Below, one piece after another: positions 12,804 through 13,432 of a stretch of 13,432 nt of DNA; the first letter of the stretch is position 1; the number at the start of each line of letters is the position of its first letter. This stretch comes from FEN-1279 sp964501535 (lineage in GTDB: Bacteria; Bacteroidota; Ignavibacteria; Tepidaquicellales; Tepidaquicellaceae): positions 1 through 13,432 of the forward strand of contig CAZCSV010000016.1 of NCBI GenBank assembly GCA_964501535.1. The letters are read 5' to 3'. The notes below the pieces were generated by a model. It saw only the letters and a program-made list of their open reading frames with translations. It had not been told where the DNA came from and did no database searches. A program made the position numbers and the translations under genes.

Positions 12804-13432
12804 TTGGCTCAATATCCAAGAAAACTTAAAAAAGGTATTCGCTGGTGGTACAAATTTGATTGTGATGGAAAAACCTATTTCTCTAAAGCTATATATTTAT
12901 CTAAAACCCAGGCTAAAAAAGCCGAAAACTCGAAATATGAAGAACTTAGTAATCTTGCTCAAAATCCCTCTGATAAGCCAATATTAAGCCTATTAGAGGC
13001 TATTAACCAACGACTTGACTATATTCAGGTTAAAAAGAGCAATGAGTATTACAAAGACAATAAGCGTTACTACAAAGTTCTTTTAGATTCAATCGGTAAT
13101 ATTCCTATAGAAAACATAAAACGGGCTGATATTGAAAAAGTTCTTTTAAATACCTCACAAAAACAAAAAAGCAAAGAAAAAGATAACTATGTCGTAAACT
13201 CAATGATTGCTGTATACAAAGCTCTTTTTAACCATGTTATTGATCAATACGATTTATCTATTAAAAATCCCTGTAAAGGAATAAAACTATTTTCTGTAAA
13301 TAAAAAATTAAAGTACATTCCAAAAGACGAAGACATTGAAACCGTAAAATCTTTATGCAGTGAACATCAAATTGCATTAATTAACTTTGTTATGGAAACC
13401 GGTTGCAGAATTAATGAAGCCTTGAGAATTAC
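12804..13432 (+). CDS. Second tyrosine recombinase, 3' part off the right edge
   Basis: The frame opens with TTG at 12804, chosen because AAAGGAGG (12791-12798) lies 5 nt before it and no ATG follows until far inside; 209 complete codons reach the edge. The N-terminal part (AQYPRKLKKGIRWWYKFDCD, GKTYFSKAIYLSKTQAKKAE) is an arm-binding type domain, and residues 60-160 are the helical core-binding domain (LLEAINQRLDYIQVKK, SMIAVYKALFNHVIDQYD, NPCKG). The catalytic domain begins near 170, and the first active-site arginine is visible (METGCRINEAL, Arg202). The H-x-x-R and Tyr motifs lie beyond the window. It is clearly different from int at 8775, so the two should recognise different sites. Divergent from the HTH gene at 12426. 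Confidence 0.92.
   Translation, partial: MAQYPRKLKKGIRWWYKFDCDGKTYFSKAIYLSKTQAKKAENSKYEELSNLAQNPSDKPILSLLEAINQRLDYIQVKKSNEYYKDNKRYYKVLLDSIGNIPIENIKRADIEKVLLNTSQKQKSKEKDNYVVNSMIAVYKALFNHVIDQYDLSIKNPCKGIKLFSVNKKLKYIPKDEDIETVKSLCSEHQIALINFVMETGCRINEALRI

Overview
This is an AT-rich bacterial chromosome segment. It probably comes from the Ignavibacteria or a neighbouring lineage of the Bacteroidota/Chlorobiota (FCB) group. Two large secreted proteins end in about 89-residue type-A sorting domains of the type IX secretion system (T9SS), built around YPNPFNP / APNPFNP, YDITGREI and SG-(V/I)-YFY. A lipoprotein and an N-terminal 'LSKEELKEF..YL.S.FFN'-like protein also fit this group. Several genes have strong Shine-Dalgarno sequences (GGAG/GGAGG), which is less common in Bacteroidia and favours Ignavibacteria. 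The taxonomic call is an inference from protein style.

Left part (1-8172), surface and secretion genes. A leftward gene runs off the left edge (1-947). Rightward genes follow: a 77-aa exported peptide (1101-1334), a beta-propeller-like lipoprotein (1573-2661) and a 1172-aa Asp-box/T9SS secreted protein (2673-6191). The last two are 11 bp apart and probably co-transcribed. A perfect 24-bp palindromic terminator separates them from a convergent gene (6247-8172) for a 641-aa T9SS protein with eight SBBP-type repeats and one fibronectin type III domain.

Middle (8173-8774), non-coding but dense. In the leader of the SBBP gene, nested inverted repeats (8234-8346) can fold into an RNA with a GAAA tetraloop and a possible pseudoknot. 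A mutually exclusive pairing just before a T7 run would act as a terminator, so this looks like an attenuator or riboswitch of unrecognised class. Next come a decayed 3' end of a second tyrosine recombinase with its own terminator, and a 22-bp 3' fragment of a tRNA gene (probably tRNA-Gly), which is a typical attachment core.

Right part (8775-13432), integrative mobile element(s). Starting 3 bp from the tRNA core, a leftward series holds int (8775-9929), an excisionase-like HTH gene (9934-10146), a DUF5659-like gene (10273-10545) and a 412-aa orphan with a possible winged-helix C-terminus (10703-11941). A rightward unit follows: an extended -10 promoter, two hairpins and a 59-aa very basic protein. 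Then come another HTH_17 gene (leftward, 12426-12653) and a divergent second tyrosine recombinase (from 12804, cut by the right edge). Two different recombinases, a relic of a third and a tRNA fragment without its 5' half suggest elements accumulated at one tRNA locus. No cargo or defence function can be recognised from the sequence.
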